DNA from: Intestinibacter bartlettii
GTDB lineage: Bacteria > Bacillota > Clostridia > Peptostreptococcales > Peptostreptococcaceae
Strand: one strand, 5' to 3'
Length of the DNA stretch: 64,000 nt
Assembly (NCBI RefSeq): GCF_000154445.1
Contig: NZ_DS499563.1
Shown here one piece after another: positions 35,947 through 45,312 of the stretch (the first letter of the stretch is position 1; each line of letters opens with the position of its first letter). The notes beneath the pieces were generated by a model, which saw nothing but the letters and a program-made list of their open reading frames with translations, searched no databases and was not told the DNA's origin. A program made the translations under genes and the position numbers.

Positions 35947-36885
35947 ATGAGAAAAGCTGTTTACTTTTTTTGTACAGATTATGAAAGAGATGAAGTTGCA
36001 CCAAGAGTACTAAATTATTTAAAAGAAAATTACGACTTAAAATTAGTGGATTTTAAATTTGCAAATAGAGATGTCTATGAATATCATGATGATAGAGGTA
36101 ATTTATTTTCATTTGTTGAAACTGACAAAGTTTTAAGTTACGATTACGATTTATACATACCTCTTTTAAATAAATATTTTAAAGATTATGATGTTGCGGG
36201 CGTTGTAAATTGGCATGGCGGAAAAAATGCTCCAGACAAAATACTTACTGTTCACTCAACTGGCGATGTTGTTGGAAAAATATTTGCACCATCAAATCCA
36301 ATATACCTTAGAAATCTTCTATTAGCGATAGAAGAAAATCGTGTGAAATCAAACTTAGAAGATTTTACAACTATGACTGAGGCAACTCATTGGACTGGAA
36401 CAATCCAAGGCCAAGATATAAACTTAATAGACAAGTATCAAGTACCTATATTCGATATAGAAATAGGAAGTACACTTGAAAGTTGGAAAAATCCTGTTGC
36501 TGAAAGCGTCCTAGCAAATTCTCTATTTAGAGTTTTTGACGATGATATAAAACCAGAATTAAAAGATATAAAAGTTCTTCTTTGTACAGGAGGAATGCAT
36601 TTTGAAGAAACTTTCTCAAATGTAATAATAAATACTGAAAAACCAGTATCAATTGGACATATTTTATCTAACCAATGGATGGTTCAAGGTGAATATGATA
36701 AAGAAGAAAATTATCAATATCTAAAAAAATGTGTCGATTCTATTTCTATGAAAGTAGATGGCATTGTAATCCATGATAATTTAAAATCTGCTTATAAAAA
36801 TGTAGTAAAAAAATTAGGCGAAGAACTTGGTGTTCCTGTATTTAAGCATAAAAAACTAAAAAAACCTTCAGATCTACCAATCTAA
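35947..36885 (+). CDS. DTD2-type D-aminoacyl-tRNA deacylase homologue
   Basis: A 312-residue protein that matches the archaeal/plant DTD2 (GEK1, tRNA_deacylase) family in order: TVHSTGD (101-107), TEATHW (144-149) followed by IEIGS (171-175), a GGMHFEE segment (215-221), SIGHIL (235-240) and a C-terminal LGEELGVPVF. DTD2 removes D-amino acids from mischarged tRNA. Two positions differ from archaeal enzymes: the SRHSS-like region is NWHGG (88-92) and the HHGPTE motif is broken into HWTGT, with several added residues. Activity is therefore likely but not certain. The gene has RBS TAGGAGGAAA and lies 54 nt after dpaL in the same direction, ending at a strong terminator. Confidence 0.75.
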   Translation: MRKAVYFFCTDYERDEVAPRVLNYLKENYDLKLVDFKFANRDVYEYHDDRGNLFSFVETDKVLSYDYDLYIPLLNKYFKDYDVAGVVNWHGGKNAPDKILTVHSTGDVVGKIFAPSNPIYLRNLLLAIEENRVKSNLEDFTTMTEATHWTGTIQGQDINLIDKYQVPIFDIEIGSTLESWKNPVAESVLANSLFRVFDDDIKPELKDIKVLLCTGGMHFEETFSNVIINTEKPVSIGHILSNQWMVQGEYDKEENYQYLKKCVDSISMKVDGIVIHDNLKSAYKNVVKKLGEELGVPVFKHKKLKKPSDLPI

Positions 36886-36904
36886 TAAATTATGTTATAT
36901 AAAT

Positions 36905-36941
36905 AAAAAACCTCTAAGAGATATATCCTAGAGGTTTTTTA
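36905..36941. terminator. Bidirectional intrinsic terminator
   Basis: AAAAAACCTCTA pairs perfectly with TAGAGGTTTTTT around a 12-nt loop. It ends the dpaL-DTD2 operon and the convergent YitT gene. Confidence 0.85.
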
Positions 36942-36948
36942 TATTTAT

Positions 36949-37827
36949 TTAAGTTGTTTCTGTAGTTTCTCCTTTTTTCTTTTTAATATGCTTCCCAACT
37001 ATTTCATTTACATCTGTTATAGTTACAAATGCCGAATAATCATCCGCAGCTACTATTCGCTTAAGCTCTGGAATTTCAATTCTCGTTACAACCGCATAAA
37101 GTACAACCTTCTTTCCACTTATTAATCCTTCTCCCTCTAACATTGTCACTGTTCTACCTAAATGTTTATAAATGCTATTTGCTATTTCTTCACCATGATT
37201 AGTTATAATCATAGCTGCTTTTGCTTGTTCAAATCCCTCAGATACCATATCTATAATTTTAAAAGTTATAAAATAAGTAAGTATTGAATATAATGCTCTA
37301 TCCCATCCAAATAATAGACCTGATGTTGAATATATAAAGAAGTTTAAAAACATTACGACTTGACCTACAGAAAATGATGTTTTTTTGTTTATTAAGATTG
37401 CAACTACTTCTGTTCCATCTAGGCACGCTCCAAATTTGATTACAAAACCTACTCCTATACCAAGTAACAACCCTCCAAATACAGTTGCTAAAAGTATATC
37501 ATTAGTAAGTTCGGGAACTGGTTTAAATTGTTCTAGTAATACTGAAAATACTAACATTGCATATGCGGCTTTTATTAAAAAGCTTTTTCCTAATTGCTTA
37601 TATCCTAAAATTAAGAAAGGTATATTTAAGACAAAGGTAAGGATACTTAATTTAACTTTAGTTATATAACTAATCATAATTGAGATACCTATTATTCCTC
37701 CATCGATTATGTTGTTAGGCACTAAAAATATTTCTAAAGCTAGTGCAGCCAAAGTTGCCCCTAGAGTAATAAGTAAAAAAGAAAGGAAATTATCTAATAG
37801 TTTTTTGTTACTTTTCATATTCGTCAT
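36949..37827 (-). CDS. YitT-family membrane protein with DUF2179 domain
   Basis: A 292-residue YitT protein: an N-terminal integral domain of five to six helices with the family phrases EIFLVPNNIIDGGIIGISIM and GFVIKFGACLDGTEVVAILI, then a cytoplasmic DUF2179 domain (about residues 205-285, ending RIVAADDYSAFVTITDVNEIVG). The transport role of this family is unproven. RBS AAGGGG with ATG. A second, shorter YitT gene lacking DUF2179 lies at 59.5-60.1 kb. It is monocistronic. Confidence 0.88.
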   Translation of the reverse strand: MTNMKSNKKLLDNFLSFLLITLGATLAALALEIFLVPNNIIDGGIIGISIMISYITKVKLSILTFVLNIPFLILGYKQLGKSFLIKAAYAMLVFSVLLEQFKPVPELTNDILLATVFGGLLLGIGVGFVIKFGACLDGTEVVAILINKKTSFSVGQVVMFLNFFIYSTSGLLFGWDRALYSILTYFITFKIIDMVSEGFEQAKAAMIITNHGEEIANSIYKHLGRTVTMLEGEGLISGKKVVLYAVVTRIEIPELKRIVAADDYSAFVTITDVNEIVGKHIKKKKGETTETT

Positions 37828-38077
37828 GCTTATACCCCTTTTCTTATTAAATTTTTGAAATACTATCTTAATTAATCATTTATGTATCTTTTGTGTACTT
37901 TGTATTTCTATATATTAATAAAATTATACGCAATTACTAGATATCCTTCTTTTTTCGGATTTTTTACAATATTTTAACATTTTCGACTTATTTTATTTAA
38001 TAAAAGTTCGAGTATATATAATTATTGTATAATACATTTTAATTATTTTATTTTATGTTTTTTATTTATATTTATTC

Positions 38078-38113
38078 AAAAGTCAGTAAACCTCTTTGAT
38101 CTACTGACTTTTA
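38078..38113 (-). terminator. Intrinsic terminator of the NlpC/P60 gene
   Basis: AAAAGTCAGTA pairs perfectly with TACTGACTTTT (38078-38088 with 38102-38112), starting 7 nt past the stop codon on the minus strand. Confidence 0.75.
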
Positions 38114-38119
38114 TCTTTA

Positions 38120-39037
38120 TTATAAGACTCTTCTCGCATTTACAAATGCATTTTGGTAATAGCTATTATTAATGCTTACTGTCACAATTTTTCTTTGGCT
38201 ATAAGATGCATGTATCATCTGACCATTTCCAATATAAAGACCAACGTGAGAAACTGCTCCATTATTTGAACCATTAGTATCAAAGAATAGTAAATCTCCT
38301 CCTTTTATATTACTTCTACTTACATATGTTCCGTATTTACTTTGAACAGCTGAATTTCTAGGTAAAGTAATACCTGCTTTATTTTTAAATACATAATATG
38401 TAAATCCTGAACAGTCAAAGCTATTAGGTCCTTGCGCTCCCCATACATATGGTTTACCTAAAAACTTCTTTGCATATGATATTAATGCACTTGCACTTTT
38501 TGATACATTAGTATCAGAATCATTTTTTGATGAAGTTGAAGATGGTTTTTTAGCTTGTAAATAAGTACTTTTTACATATGCTGTTCTCCCATTATAACTT
38601 ATCTTTGACCAACCATTTGAAGTTGACAATACTTTTACACTTTTCCCATAAGATAATTTCCCTAATTTTGAATAGCTAGTAGATGGTCCTTTTCTTACAT
38701 TTAAGCCAACTGACGCATTTACATATCTAGTTATTCCTTTATTATCGCTAGAAGAACTATATCCTGAAACATAATCTTTATATACATATCCTGTCGTTCC
38801 ATCATATTTTACTTTTATCCAATTTCCATTTTTACCTAAGTACGTTAATTTATATCCTTTATATAACTTCCTCATAATAGAGTAATTCATAGAAGGTCCT
38901 TTTCTAAAATTTACTCTTGATGTTACTGTTACAGTTTGAGTTGCTGCTTCTACTTGAGATGTTTCCGCAATTGGCATAACTATACTTGATGTTGCAACTA
39001 AAGCTCCTGCTAATACATATGATTTATTTATACTCAT
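38120..39037 (-). CDS. Secreted SH3b-SH3b-NlpC/P60 peptidoglycan hydrolase
   Basis: A 305-residue exported protein: a signal peptide (about 1-32, cleavage near VEA-AT), two bacterial SH3 domains (about 35-84 with VNFRKGPSMNYSIMRKL; about 100-150 with GLNVRKGPSTSYSKLGKL), a Ser-rich linker and a C-terminal NlpC/P60 cysteine peptidase with the catalytic Cys in FDCSGFTYYVF and His in AVSHVGLYIG. It cuts peptide stems of the cell wall, with the SH3 domains binding the wall. RBS TTGGAGGAA. It is monocistronic. A related enzyme with a different middle domain is encoded at 51.8-52.9 kb. Confidence 0.93.
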   Translation of the reverse strand: MSINKSYVLAGALVATSSIVMPIAETSQVEAATQTVTVTSRVNFRKGPSMNYSIMRKLYKGYKLTYLGKNGNWIKVKYDGTTGYVYKDYVSGYSSSSDNKGITRYVNASVGLNVRKGPSTSYSKLGKLSYGKSVKVLSTSNGWSKISYNGRTAYVKSTYLQAKKPSSTSSKNDSDTNVSKSASALISYAKKFLGKPYVWGAQGPNSFDCSGFTYYVFKNKAGITLPRNSAVQSKYGTYVSRSNIKGGDLLFFDTNGSNNGAVSHVGLYIGNGQMIHASYSQRKIVTVSINNSYYQNAFVNARRVL

Positions 39038-39149
39038 AATATCTATTCCTCCAATTTTTAAGAAAAATTTTACTTTATAATTATATTGTTACATTTTTGT
39101 AACTTTTTATCAAGTATTTTTGTAACTTTTTTGTAACTTTTTCTTTTCA

Positions 39150-39203
39150 AAAAAAAATAAACTTCCTAAATTCACAGTAAAATCAATACTGTTAAGGAAG
39201 TTT
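39150..39203 (-). terminator. Intrinsic terminator of pepT
   Basis: AAACTTCCT pairs with AGGAAGTTT, with an inner AACAGTATTGATTTTACTGT-type pairing; on the minus strand a T-run follows (TTTATTTTTTT). It is 32 nt beyond pepT. Confidence 0.75.
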
Positions 39204-39234
39204 ATTCTCAAATCATTCTTTTTAAATTTACGAT

Positions 39235-40455
39235 TTATTTATTATTTTTAACTATATTTATTATAACTTCTTTAGCTTTTTCCATTTCTTCAGCAACTGC
39301 ATATTCATAATATCCGTGGAAGTTATATCCTCCTGTAAATAAGTTAGGTGTTGGTATTCCCATATATGAAATTCTAGCTCCATCAGTTCCTCCACGAATT
39401 GGAACTATTTTAGGTTCAATATCTGCATCTTTCATAGCTTTTTTAGCTAAATCGATTATATACATAACAGGCTCAATTTTTTCTTTCATATTATAGTAAC
39501 TATCTTTTATATCGACGATTATTCTATCTTCTCCATATTTTTGTTGTAGAGTTTTTGTTATTTCTTCTATTTTAGCTTTTCTTTGATTTAATCCATCTAA
39601 ATCAAAATCTCTAAGTATATAAGATAGTTTTGCTTCATCTACTTCTCCGCTTATTGAAGTAAGCATATAAAATCCTTCATATCCTTTTGTTTTTTCTGGA
39701 ACTTCATTTTGTGGAACCATAGAGTTGAATTCTGTTGCTACTGATGCAGCATTTATCATTACATTATATGCACTTCCTGGATGCACACTTTTACCTATTA
39801 TTTTTATATCTACACTTGATGCATTAAAGTTTTCATATTCTAGCTCTCCAATTTCACCACCATCTACTGTATATGCAAAATCAGTATTAAAACCTTCTAC
39901 ATCGAAAAAGTCTGCTCCTCTTCCAACTTCTTCATCAGGTGTAAAACAAACTTTTATATCTGAATGTTCTATTTGTGGATTTTCAATTATATATTTTAAA
40001 GCTTCTATTATTTCAGTTATTCCAGCTTTGTCATCTGCACCAAGTAGAGTTGTTCCATCTGAAGTTATTATTGTTTTTCCAATTTTTTGTGATAAAATTG
40101 AAAATTCGCTTGGAGATAAAACTATATTTTTTTCTTTATTTACAATTATATCTCCTCCGTCATAATTTCTATGTATTTGAGGGTTTACATTTTCTCCACT
40201 TGCTGCTGGTGATGTATCCATATGAGCTATAAATCCTATTTTTTTAAGATTTTTATCTGTATTTGACTTTAAAGTTGCATATACATATCCTTTGTCATCC
40301 ATATATGCATCACTTAGTCCTATTTCTTTTAAATCTTCTACTAATATTTTGCCTAAGTTCTTTTGAATCTCTGTACTTGGCACAGTTTCAGAATCTTCAT
40401 TACTTGTTGTATGTACTTTTGCATATTTTACAAATCTTTTTATTAAGTTTTCCAT
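39235..40455 (-). CDS. pepT: Peptidase T (tripeptide aminopeptidase)
   Basis: A 406-residue M20B zinc peptidase. The two-metal site is recognisable: GFIAHMDTSPA, LLGADDKAGITEI, CFTPDEEVGRGADFF, YTVDGGEIGELEYENF and the C-terminal IRGGTDGARISYMGIPTPNLFTGGYNFHG region (given by landmark). It removes the N-terminal residue from tripeptides in the cytoplasm and supports peptide-based nutrition. Its length equals the family norm. RBS AAGGAG with ATG. It is monocistronic and not linked to a peptide transporter here. Confidence 0.95.
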   Translation of the reverse strand: MENLIKRFVKYAKVHTTSNEDSETVPSTEIQKNLGKILVEDLKEIGLSDAYMDDKGYVYATLKSNTDKNLKKIGFIAHMDTSPAASGENVNPQIHRNYDGGDIIVNKEKNIVLSPSEFSILSQKIGKTIITSDGTTLLGADDKAGITEIIEALKYIIENPQIEHSDIKVCFTPDEEVGRGADFFDVEGFNTDFAYTVDGGEIGELEYENFNASSVDIKIIGKSVHPGSAYNVMINAASVATEFNSMVPQNEVPEKTKGYEGFYMLTSISGEVDEAKLSYILRDFDLDGLNQRKAKIEEITKTLQQKYGEDRIIVDIKDSYYNMKEKIEPVMYIIDLAKKAMKDADIEPKIVPIRGGTDGARISYMGIPTPNLFTGGYNFHGYYEYAVAEEMEKAKEVIINIVKNNK

Positions 40456-40642
40456 TATAACTACTCCTTCATTGTCAATTTTTCCTTTTAATCCTATTTT
40501 TATCTTTAATCTGTATTATTTACAATTTTTAAAAAAACTTTCATATAAAATCATTTTAGATTTTATATGTTATCCACAGAATTAAAAATCAAATTTTCTA
40601 TTAATATATTATCACTATTTTACAGTTACTGTTATATTCTTC

Positions 40643-40677
40643 AAAAAAAATAGATTTGAAAATTAATTCAAATCTAT
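40643..40677 (-). terminator. Intrinsic terminator overlapping the end of murI
   Basis: ATAGATTTGAA pairs perfectly with TTCAAATCTAT (40650-40660 with 40667-40677), followed on the minus strand by eight T. It begins inside the last codons of murI. Confidence 0.8.
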
Positions 40678-41450
40678 CTTGCTAATAACTTATTTGAAAG
40701 TGTCATATATTTTTGATCTTCACTTGAGTTATAAATTTCTATCTTTCCAACATGATTTTCTTCATTTAACTCATGTTTTTGTTCTAAAATTTCTTTTACA
40801 TGTTTGCAAGTACCCATATTTCCATCGACTAAATGTGCTGTTTCAGGTAAAAATTCATTTAAGTAATCTTTATAGAATATAAAATGAGTACATCCTAAAA
40901 CTACACTATCTAAATTATCTACATTTACATTTTTATAATAGTCTTTTAATTGATTTACAACTGTTGTCTCATCGTCTAATAAATCATTCTCAACTATTTC
41001 AACAAGTTTTGGACAAGGCATCTTAACTACCTTATTATTTCCTCTAAATTTGTGCATTAATGTTTCAAATTTCTTTTCTTTTAAAGTAAGTGGTGTAGCC
41101 ATTACCACTATATTATTGTTTTTAACCCCTTGTGTTGCAACTTTTAAAGCTGGTTCCATTCCTATTATAGGTAAATCTTTATATTTTTTTCTAAGATAGT
41201 TTGCAGAAGCACTAGTAGCTGTATTACATGCTATAACGACTGCTTTTACTCCCTTTTCTATAAAAAAGTCTATTATTTCAACACATCTTTTTGTAATTTC
41301 ATCTTTTGTCTTTATACCATAAGGAGCATATGCAGAATCTCCAAAATAAATAAAATCTTCATTTGGCATAAGCTTTTTCAAATCTCTAAGTACGCTTATC
41401 CCACCTAAACCAGAGTCAAACACACCTATGGCTTTTTTGCTGTTATCCAT
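40674..41450 (-). CDS. murI: Glutamate racemase
   Basis: A 258-residue glutamate racemase. The catalytic cysteine pair is C75 (ACNTATS) and C187 (LGCTHF), with the N-terminal GVFDSGLGGISVLRDL and the GDSAYAPYG loop also diagnostic. It makes D-glutamate for the peptidoglycan stem. Length and motifs are complete. RBS TTGGAGG. It is monocistronic here and transcribed divergently from gph. Confidence 0.95.
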   Translation of the reverse strand: MDNSKKAIGVFDSGLGGISVLRDLKKLMPNEDFIYFGDSAYAPYGIKTKDEITKRCVEIIDFFIEKGVKAVVIACNTATSASANYLRKKYKDLPIIGMEPALKVATQGVKNNNIVVMATPLTLKEKKFETLMHKFRGNNKVVKMPCPKLVEIVENDLLDDETTVVNQLKDYYKNVNVDNLDSVVLGCTHFIFYKDYLNEFLPETAHLVDGNMGTCKHVKEILEQKHELNEENHVGKIEIYNSSEDQKYMTLSNKLLAR

Positions 41451-41566
41451 TAAAATACCTCCAATATGTTTTTAAATATCCTTACACATATTATCACTTC
41501 TACTATTATAAAATATATATCTCATTTATGCAAAAAAACTATTATCTTAACCACTTTATTCCTTAT

Positions 41567-41595
41567 TTGATTATTATAGACAACTGTGATATATT
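41567..41595 (+). promoter_or_regulatory. Promoter of gph
   Basis: TTGATT (41567-41572), 17-nt spacer, TATATT (41590-41595) with an upstream TGTGA extended -10, very like the hydF promoter. Confidence 0.55.
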
Positions 41596-41642
41596 TTAAA
41601 ATTATAGTAATAATTATTTAGATTATGAAAAGGGGAATAAAA

Positions 41643-42314
41643 ATGAAATACAACACTGTAATTTTTGATTTAGATGGAACATTACTAAACACTTTAGAAG
41701 ATTTAGGAGATAGTGTTAACCATGCATTAAAATCTTTTGGATATCCCGAAAGAACTTATGAAGAAGTGAGATGCTTTGTAGGTAACGGAATAAAGGAACT
41801 TATGTTTAAAGCTGTTCCAAAGGGAACTGATGAAGAAACTGCACTAAAATGTCTACAAGTTTTTAAAGATCATTATAAAACTAATATGCAACACAAAACT
41901 GCTCCTTATAATGGAATCATAGAACTTTTAGAAACATTAAAATCTAATGGATTTAAACTAGGAATAGTATCAAACAAATATGATTTTGGAGTTAAAAATT
42001 TAAATAAATATTATTTCAAAGATTTAATACCAGTAGCAATAGGTGAACGTGAAGGTGTTAGGAGAAAGCCTGCTCCTGACACAGTTTTAACTGCTATGAA
42101 AGAACTCAATGCACAAAAAGAATCAACTTTATATGTTGGAGATTCTGGTTCAGATATGATAACTGCACAAAATGCTGGAGTAAAAGGTGTCGGTGTTACA
42201 TGGGGCTTTAGAGATGCAAAATCACTAAAAGAAAGTGGTGCAGATTTTTTAGTTGACTCTCCAGCCCAATTACTAGATATAGCCCAAAATACTAAATGTG
42301 AAACAGCTTTATAG
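41643..42314 (+). CDS. gph: HAD phosphatase, phosphoglycolate-phosphatase type
   Basis: A 223-residue HAD-IA hydrolase. Motif I is VIFDLDGTLLNT (nucleophile Asp), motif II is in LGIVSNK, motif III around RRKPAPDT (Lys) and motif IV YVGDSGSDMITAQNAG. A helical cap sits between motif I and II. The sequence groups with Gph/PGP-like enzymes, which hydrolyse 2-phosphoglycolate and similar sugar or acid phosphates. I start at the ATG at 41643 behind AAAGGGGAA rather than an ATG 18 nt earlier without a ribosome site. It ends at a clear terminator. Confidence 0.88.
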   Translation: MKYNTVIFDLDGTLLNTLEDLGDSVNHALKSFGYPERTYEEVRCFVGNGIKELMFKAVPKGTDEETALKCLQVFKDHYKTNMQHKTAPYNGIIELLETLKSNGFKLGIVSNKYDFGVKNLNKYYFKDLIPVAIGEREGVRRKPAPDTVLTAMKELNAQKESTLYVGDSGSDMITAQNAGVKGVGVTWGFRDAKSLKESGADFLVDSPAQLLDIAQNTKCETAL

Positions 42315-42320
42315 AATTTT

Positions 42321-42358
42321 TAAAAGGACAGTTCAAAATACACAAACTGCCCTTTTTA
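42321..42358 (+). terminator. Intrinsic terminator of gph
   Basis: AAAAGGaCAGTT pairs with AACTGcCCTTTT (one bulged position) with a plus-strand T-run. The convergent minus-strand gene stops 3 nt away at 42361. Confidence 0.75.
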
Positions 42359-42360
42359 TA

Positions 42361-42876
42361 TTATTGCATTATATCATTTTTTAGACTTTTAATTTCTTCT
42401 ATTACCTTTTCAATTGAATCATCATCAGATGCAGATAAAATATTTATTTGCATCGCTTTAGCCATATATTTCACACCGTTATAAGCTAAATTTATAAGGT
42501 TTAAGATATCTGAATCTAAATCCTTAAAATCTATACTTTTATTTAAATCAAAGCCTTCTTTTTGTGGATTTTTTAGTGCATTTAATCTAGCTTGAATCCT
42601 AATTTGATTAAATTTAAATTCAAGCTCACTAAGTGTATTTCCAAGTGTTGAATGAAGATTAAAAATAACTTGCGAGTATAGTTCCACTATTTCATCTAAA
42701 TCCATCGTATTATTTAATTTCAATTCTTCCTTTAGTTTATTTCCTATATTTTTTAAATCAAATACATCTATATATTTTTGTGGCACATTTTCAATTTCGT
42801 TAATTAGATTATTGTATTTTTTTAAATCTAAAAGCCCCATATTTACTTTCATGTTGTATATTTCTGTTATATTCAT
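42361..42876 (-). CDS. Unknown helical cytoplasmic protein
   Basis: A 171-residue acidic, all-helical-looking protein without signal peptide, membrane segment or Cys motif. It has regular leucine/isoleucine spacing (for example LDEIVELYSQVIFNLHSTLG) and ends in a charged DDDSIEKVIEEIKSL helix. I recognise no family. The ATG has CAAGGAG upstream, though at long spacing. It is convergent with gph and shares that terminator hairpin. Its codon use resembles its neighbours, so foreign origin is not suggested. Confidence 0.55.
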   Translation of the reverse strand: MNITEIYNMKVNMGLLDLKKYNNLINEIENVPQKYIDVFDLKNIGNKLKEELKLNNTMDLDEIVELYSQVIFNLHSTLGNTLSELEFKFNQIRIQARLNALKNPQKEGFDLNKSIDFKDLDSDILNLINLAYNGVKYMAKAMQINILSASDDDSIEKVIEEIKSLKNDIMQ

Positions 42877-42979
42877 AATTTATGTTTGTCTCCTTGTAAT
42901 TTGCTTTTAAATAAATTTTCTGATGATAATATTATATCCCCAACAAATAATTTTCTTCCATTTATTATTTAATGTCAAC

Positions 42980-43021
42980 AAAAAAATAAGAGTATTACCC
43001 ATAATAGAATAATACTCTTAT
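42980..43021 (-). terminator. Intrinsic terminator of the PTS gene
   Basis: Perfect 12-bp stem ATAAGAGTATTA/TAATACTCTTAT (42986-42997 with 43010-43021), followed on the minus strand by TTTTTTG. It lies 50 nt beyond the PTS stop. Confidence 0.8.
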
Positions 43022-43070
43022 CATAATATATTGTTATAAAGTTTAAATTAAAATGAATTATATGGCAGAA

Positions 43071-45218
43071 TTATCTTTCAACACTTATCATTTCAGCTTT
43101 TTCGTTTATTTCGCCTTTAGCTAAAACTTTTACATTTTTAAATTCATCTGTATTACTTATTATTATTGGAGTTACAGTTCTGTATCCAGCTTCTTGTATT
43201 TTATCTTTATCGAATTCAACAAGTAAGTCTCCTACTTTAACTTTGTCTCCTACTTTTACATGTGTAGTGTAATATTGTCCATTTAGTTGAACAGTATCTA
43301 ATCCTACATGGATAAGAACTTCTACACCGTCATCTGAAGTTATACCTATAGCATGTTTAGTATCAAATACTACTGAAACAGTTCCATTTACTGGAGATAC
43401 TGCTCTTCCTTCTTCAGGTTCAATTCCTATACCTTTACCTAACATACCTTCAGAGAATACTCCGTCATTTACTTCACTTAATTCTATTGCTCTACCTTTT
43501 ATTGGAGCATATAATACGTCGTTTTCTACTTTTACATCTCTTTTAACTTCTGATTTAGCTTCTTCTTTTTTAACATCTGCTTGTGGAGTTTCATTTACTT
43601 TAACTGTAGCTGCTTTTCCACTTGCTATAAAGTTTTCTAAATTAGATTTTATAACTGTAACTTTTGGTCCGTATACAACTTGTACACCATTACCTTTTTT
43701 GATTACACCTGCTGCACCACTCGCTTTTAACATACCTTCATTTACTTTTGAAGGGTCTTTAACTGTTAAACGAAGTCTTGTTATACAACAGTCTAAGTCT
43801 GTTAAGTTTTCACTTCCACCTAACCCTTGAAGTATTAAAGCACTTAACTCATCGTCAGCATTTGTACCTGAAGCAGCACCTTGTCCATCTTTTTTAGCAT
43901 TAACGTCTGCTCTTGTATATAATTTAACTTCAGCATCATCGTTATCTTCACGACCTGGAGTTTTGAAATCGAATTTTTTAATTAAGAAACTGAATAAGAA
44001 GTAATAAACTGCAAAGTAAGCTATACCTACAAATACTATGTTTATCCAGCTTGTTTTAGCATTCCCTTGAAGTATACCAAATAAGAATAAATCTATAAGA
44101 CCTCCAGAGAATGTCATACCAACACCAACATTTAACATATGCATTAACATATATGCAGCACCTGCAAATACACAGTGAATTACATATAATACTGGTGCAA
44201 CGAATAAGAATGTAAATTCAAGTGGTTCAGTTATACCTGTTAACATTGAAGTTAATGCTGCTGATAATAATAAACCTCCAACAGCTTTTCTTTTTTCTGG
44301 TTTTGCACATTTGTACATTGCAAGTGCAGCACCTGGTAAACCAAATATCATTAGTGGGAATTTACCAGACATGAATCTAGTAGCTTCTACACTGAAGTGA
44401 GTTACACTTGGATCTGATAATTGTGCGAAGAATATATTTTGTGCACCTTCTATCACTTTACCAGCTACTTCCATACTTCCACCAACACCTGTTTGCCAGA
44501 ATGGTAAGTAGAATACATGGTGAAGACCAAATGGTATTAATGCTCTTTCCATTACCCCATATAACCAAGTTCCTGCATATCCAGAACCTCTAACTACATC
44601 ACCAACAGAATATATTACATTTTGTATTGGTGGCCATGCATAGAACATCGCTATACCAACTACTAAGTAAACTAATGCACTTATTATTGGAACGAATCTT
44701 GTTCCACCAAAGAATGATAATACTTGTGGTAATTCTATTTTATAGAATCTATTGTGAAGTGCTGAAACACCAAGACCTACTATAATACCTCCAAATACAC
44801 CCATTTGAAGAGATGTCATACCTAATACATCTGTTGTAGATCCATTTAGCATGCTTTCTGCTCCTCCATGAACAGCTATCATTGCACTAACTGCAGCATG
44901 CATTATGAAGAATGCTAAAGCACCTGATAATGCTGCAACTTCTTTTTCTTGTTTCGCCATACCTATTGCAACACCCATTGCAAATATAATTGGTAAGTTT
45001 GTAAATACTACATTCCCTGCTGCATTTAAAACAGTTAATATACTGTAGATAAATGTCCCAGGTCCCATAACACCCATTAATCCATATGTGTTAAGCATTG
45101 TTTCATTTGTAAATGATCCACCTATTCCTAGGAAAAGACCAGCTACTGGTAAAATTGCGATTGGAAGCATGAATGATCTTCCGACACGTTGTAAGACTCC
45201 AAAAATCTTGTCTTTCAT
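43071..45218 (-). CDS. ptsG: Glucose-family PTS transporter subunit IICBA
   Basis: A 715-residue three-domain PTS enzyme. The membrane IIC domain spans about residues 1-415 (begins FGVLQRVGRSFMLPIAILPVAG, with GITEPLEFTFLFVAP in the substrate region). IIB follows a linker, with phosphocysteine in CCITRLRLTVKDPSKV (near residue 478). IIA occupies about 575-710, with the phosphohistidine in VLIHVGLDTVQLNG. It phosphorylates and imports a hexose of the glucose family (glucose likely; a glucoside or GlcNAc is possible). Expression is set by an upstream RAT/terminator and the antiterminator encoded just upstream. RBS AAAGGGAGG. Confidence 0.9.
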   Translation of the reverse strand: MKDKIFGVLQRVGRSFMLPIAILPVAGLFLGIGGSFTNETMLNTYGLMGVMGPGTFIYSILTVLNAAGNVVFTNLPIIFAMGVAIGMAKQEKEVAALSGALAFFIMHAAVSAMIAVHGGAESMLNGSTTDVLGMTSLQMGVFGGIIVGLGVSALHNRFYKIELPQVLSFFGGTRFVPIISALVYLVVGIAMFYAWPPIQNVIYSVGDVVRGSGYAGTWLYGVMERALIPFGLHHVFYLPFWQTGVGGSMEVAGKVIEGAQNIFFAQLSDPSVTHFSVEATRFMSGKFPLMIFGLPGAALAMYKCAKPEKRKAVGGLLLSAALTSMLTGITEPLEFTFLFVAPVLYVIHCVFAGAAYMLMHMLNVGVGMTFSGGLIDLFLFGILQGNAKTSWINIVFVGIAYFAVYYFLFSFLIKKFDFKTPGREDNDDAEVKLYTRADVNAKKDGQGAASGTNADDELSALILQGLGGSENLTDLDCCITRLRLTVKDPSKVNEGMLKASGAAGVIKKGNGVQVVYGPKVTVIKSNLENFIASGKAATVKVNETPQADVKKEEAKSEVKRDVKVENDVLYAPIKGRAIELSEVNDGVFSEGMLGKGIGIEPEEGRAVSPVNGTVSVVFDTKHAIGITSDDGVEVLIHVGLDTVQLNGQYYTTHVKVGDKVKVGDLLVEFDKDKIQEAGYRTVTPIIISNTDEFKNVKVLAKGEINEKAEMISVER

Positions 45219-45312
45219 TTTTATTCCTCCCTTTATTATATTTTTTATTTTTAAAATTACAGCGTTTATTTCACGCGAAGTATTTATTATTAACTAGTAA
45301 ATTTGAACAAAT

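Noticed and set aside
38120..39037. Phage endolysin
   Set aside because: Signal peptide and SH3b-NlpC layout are standard for chromosomal wall hydrolases and no phage genes are nearby.
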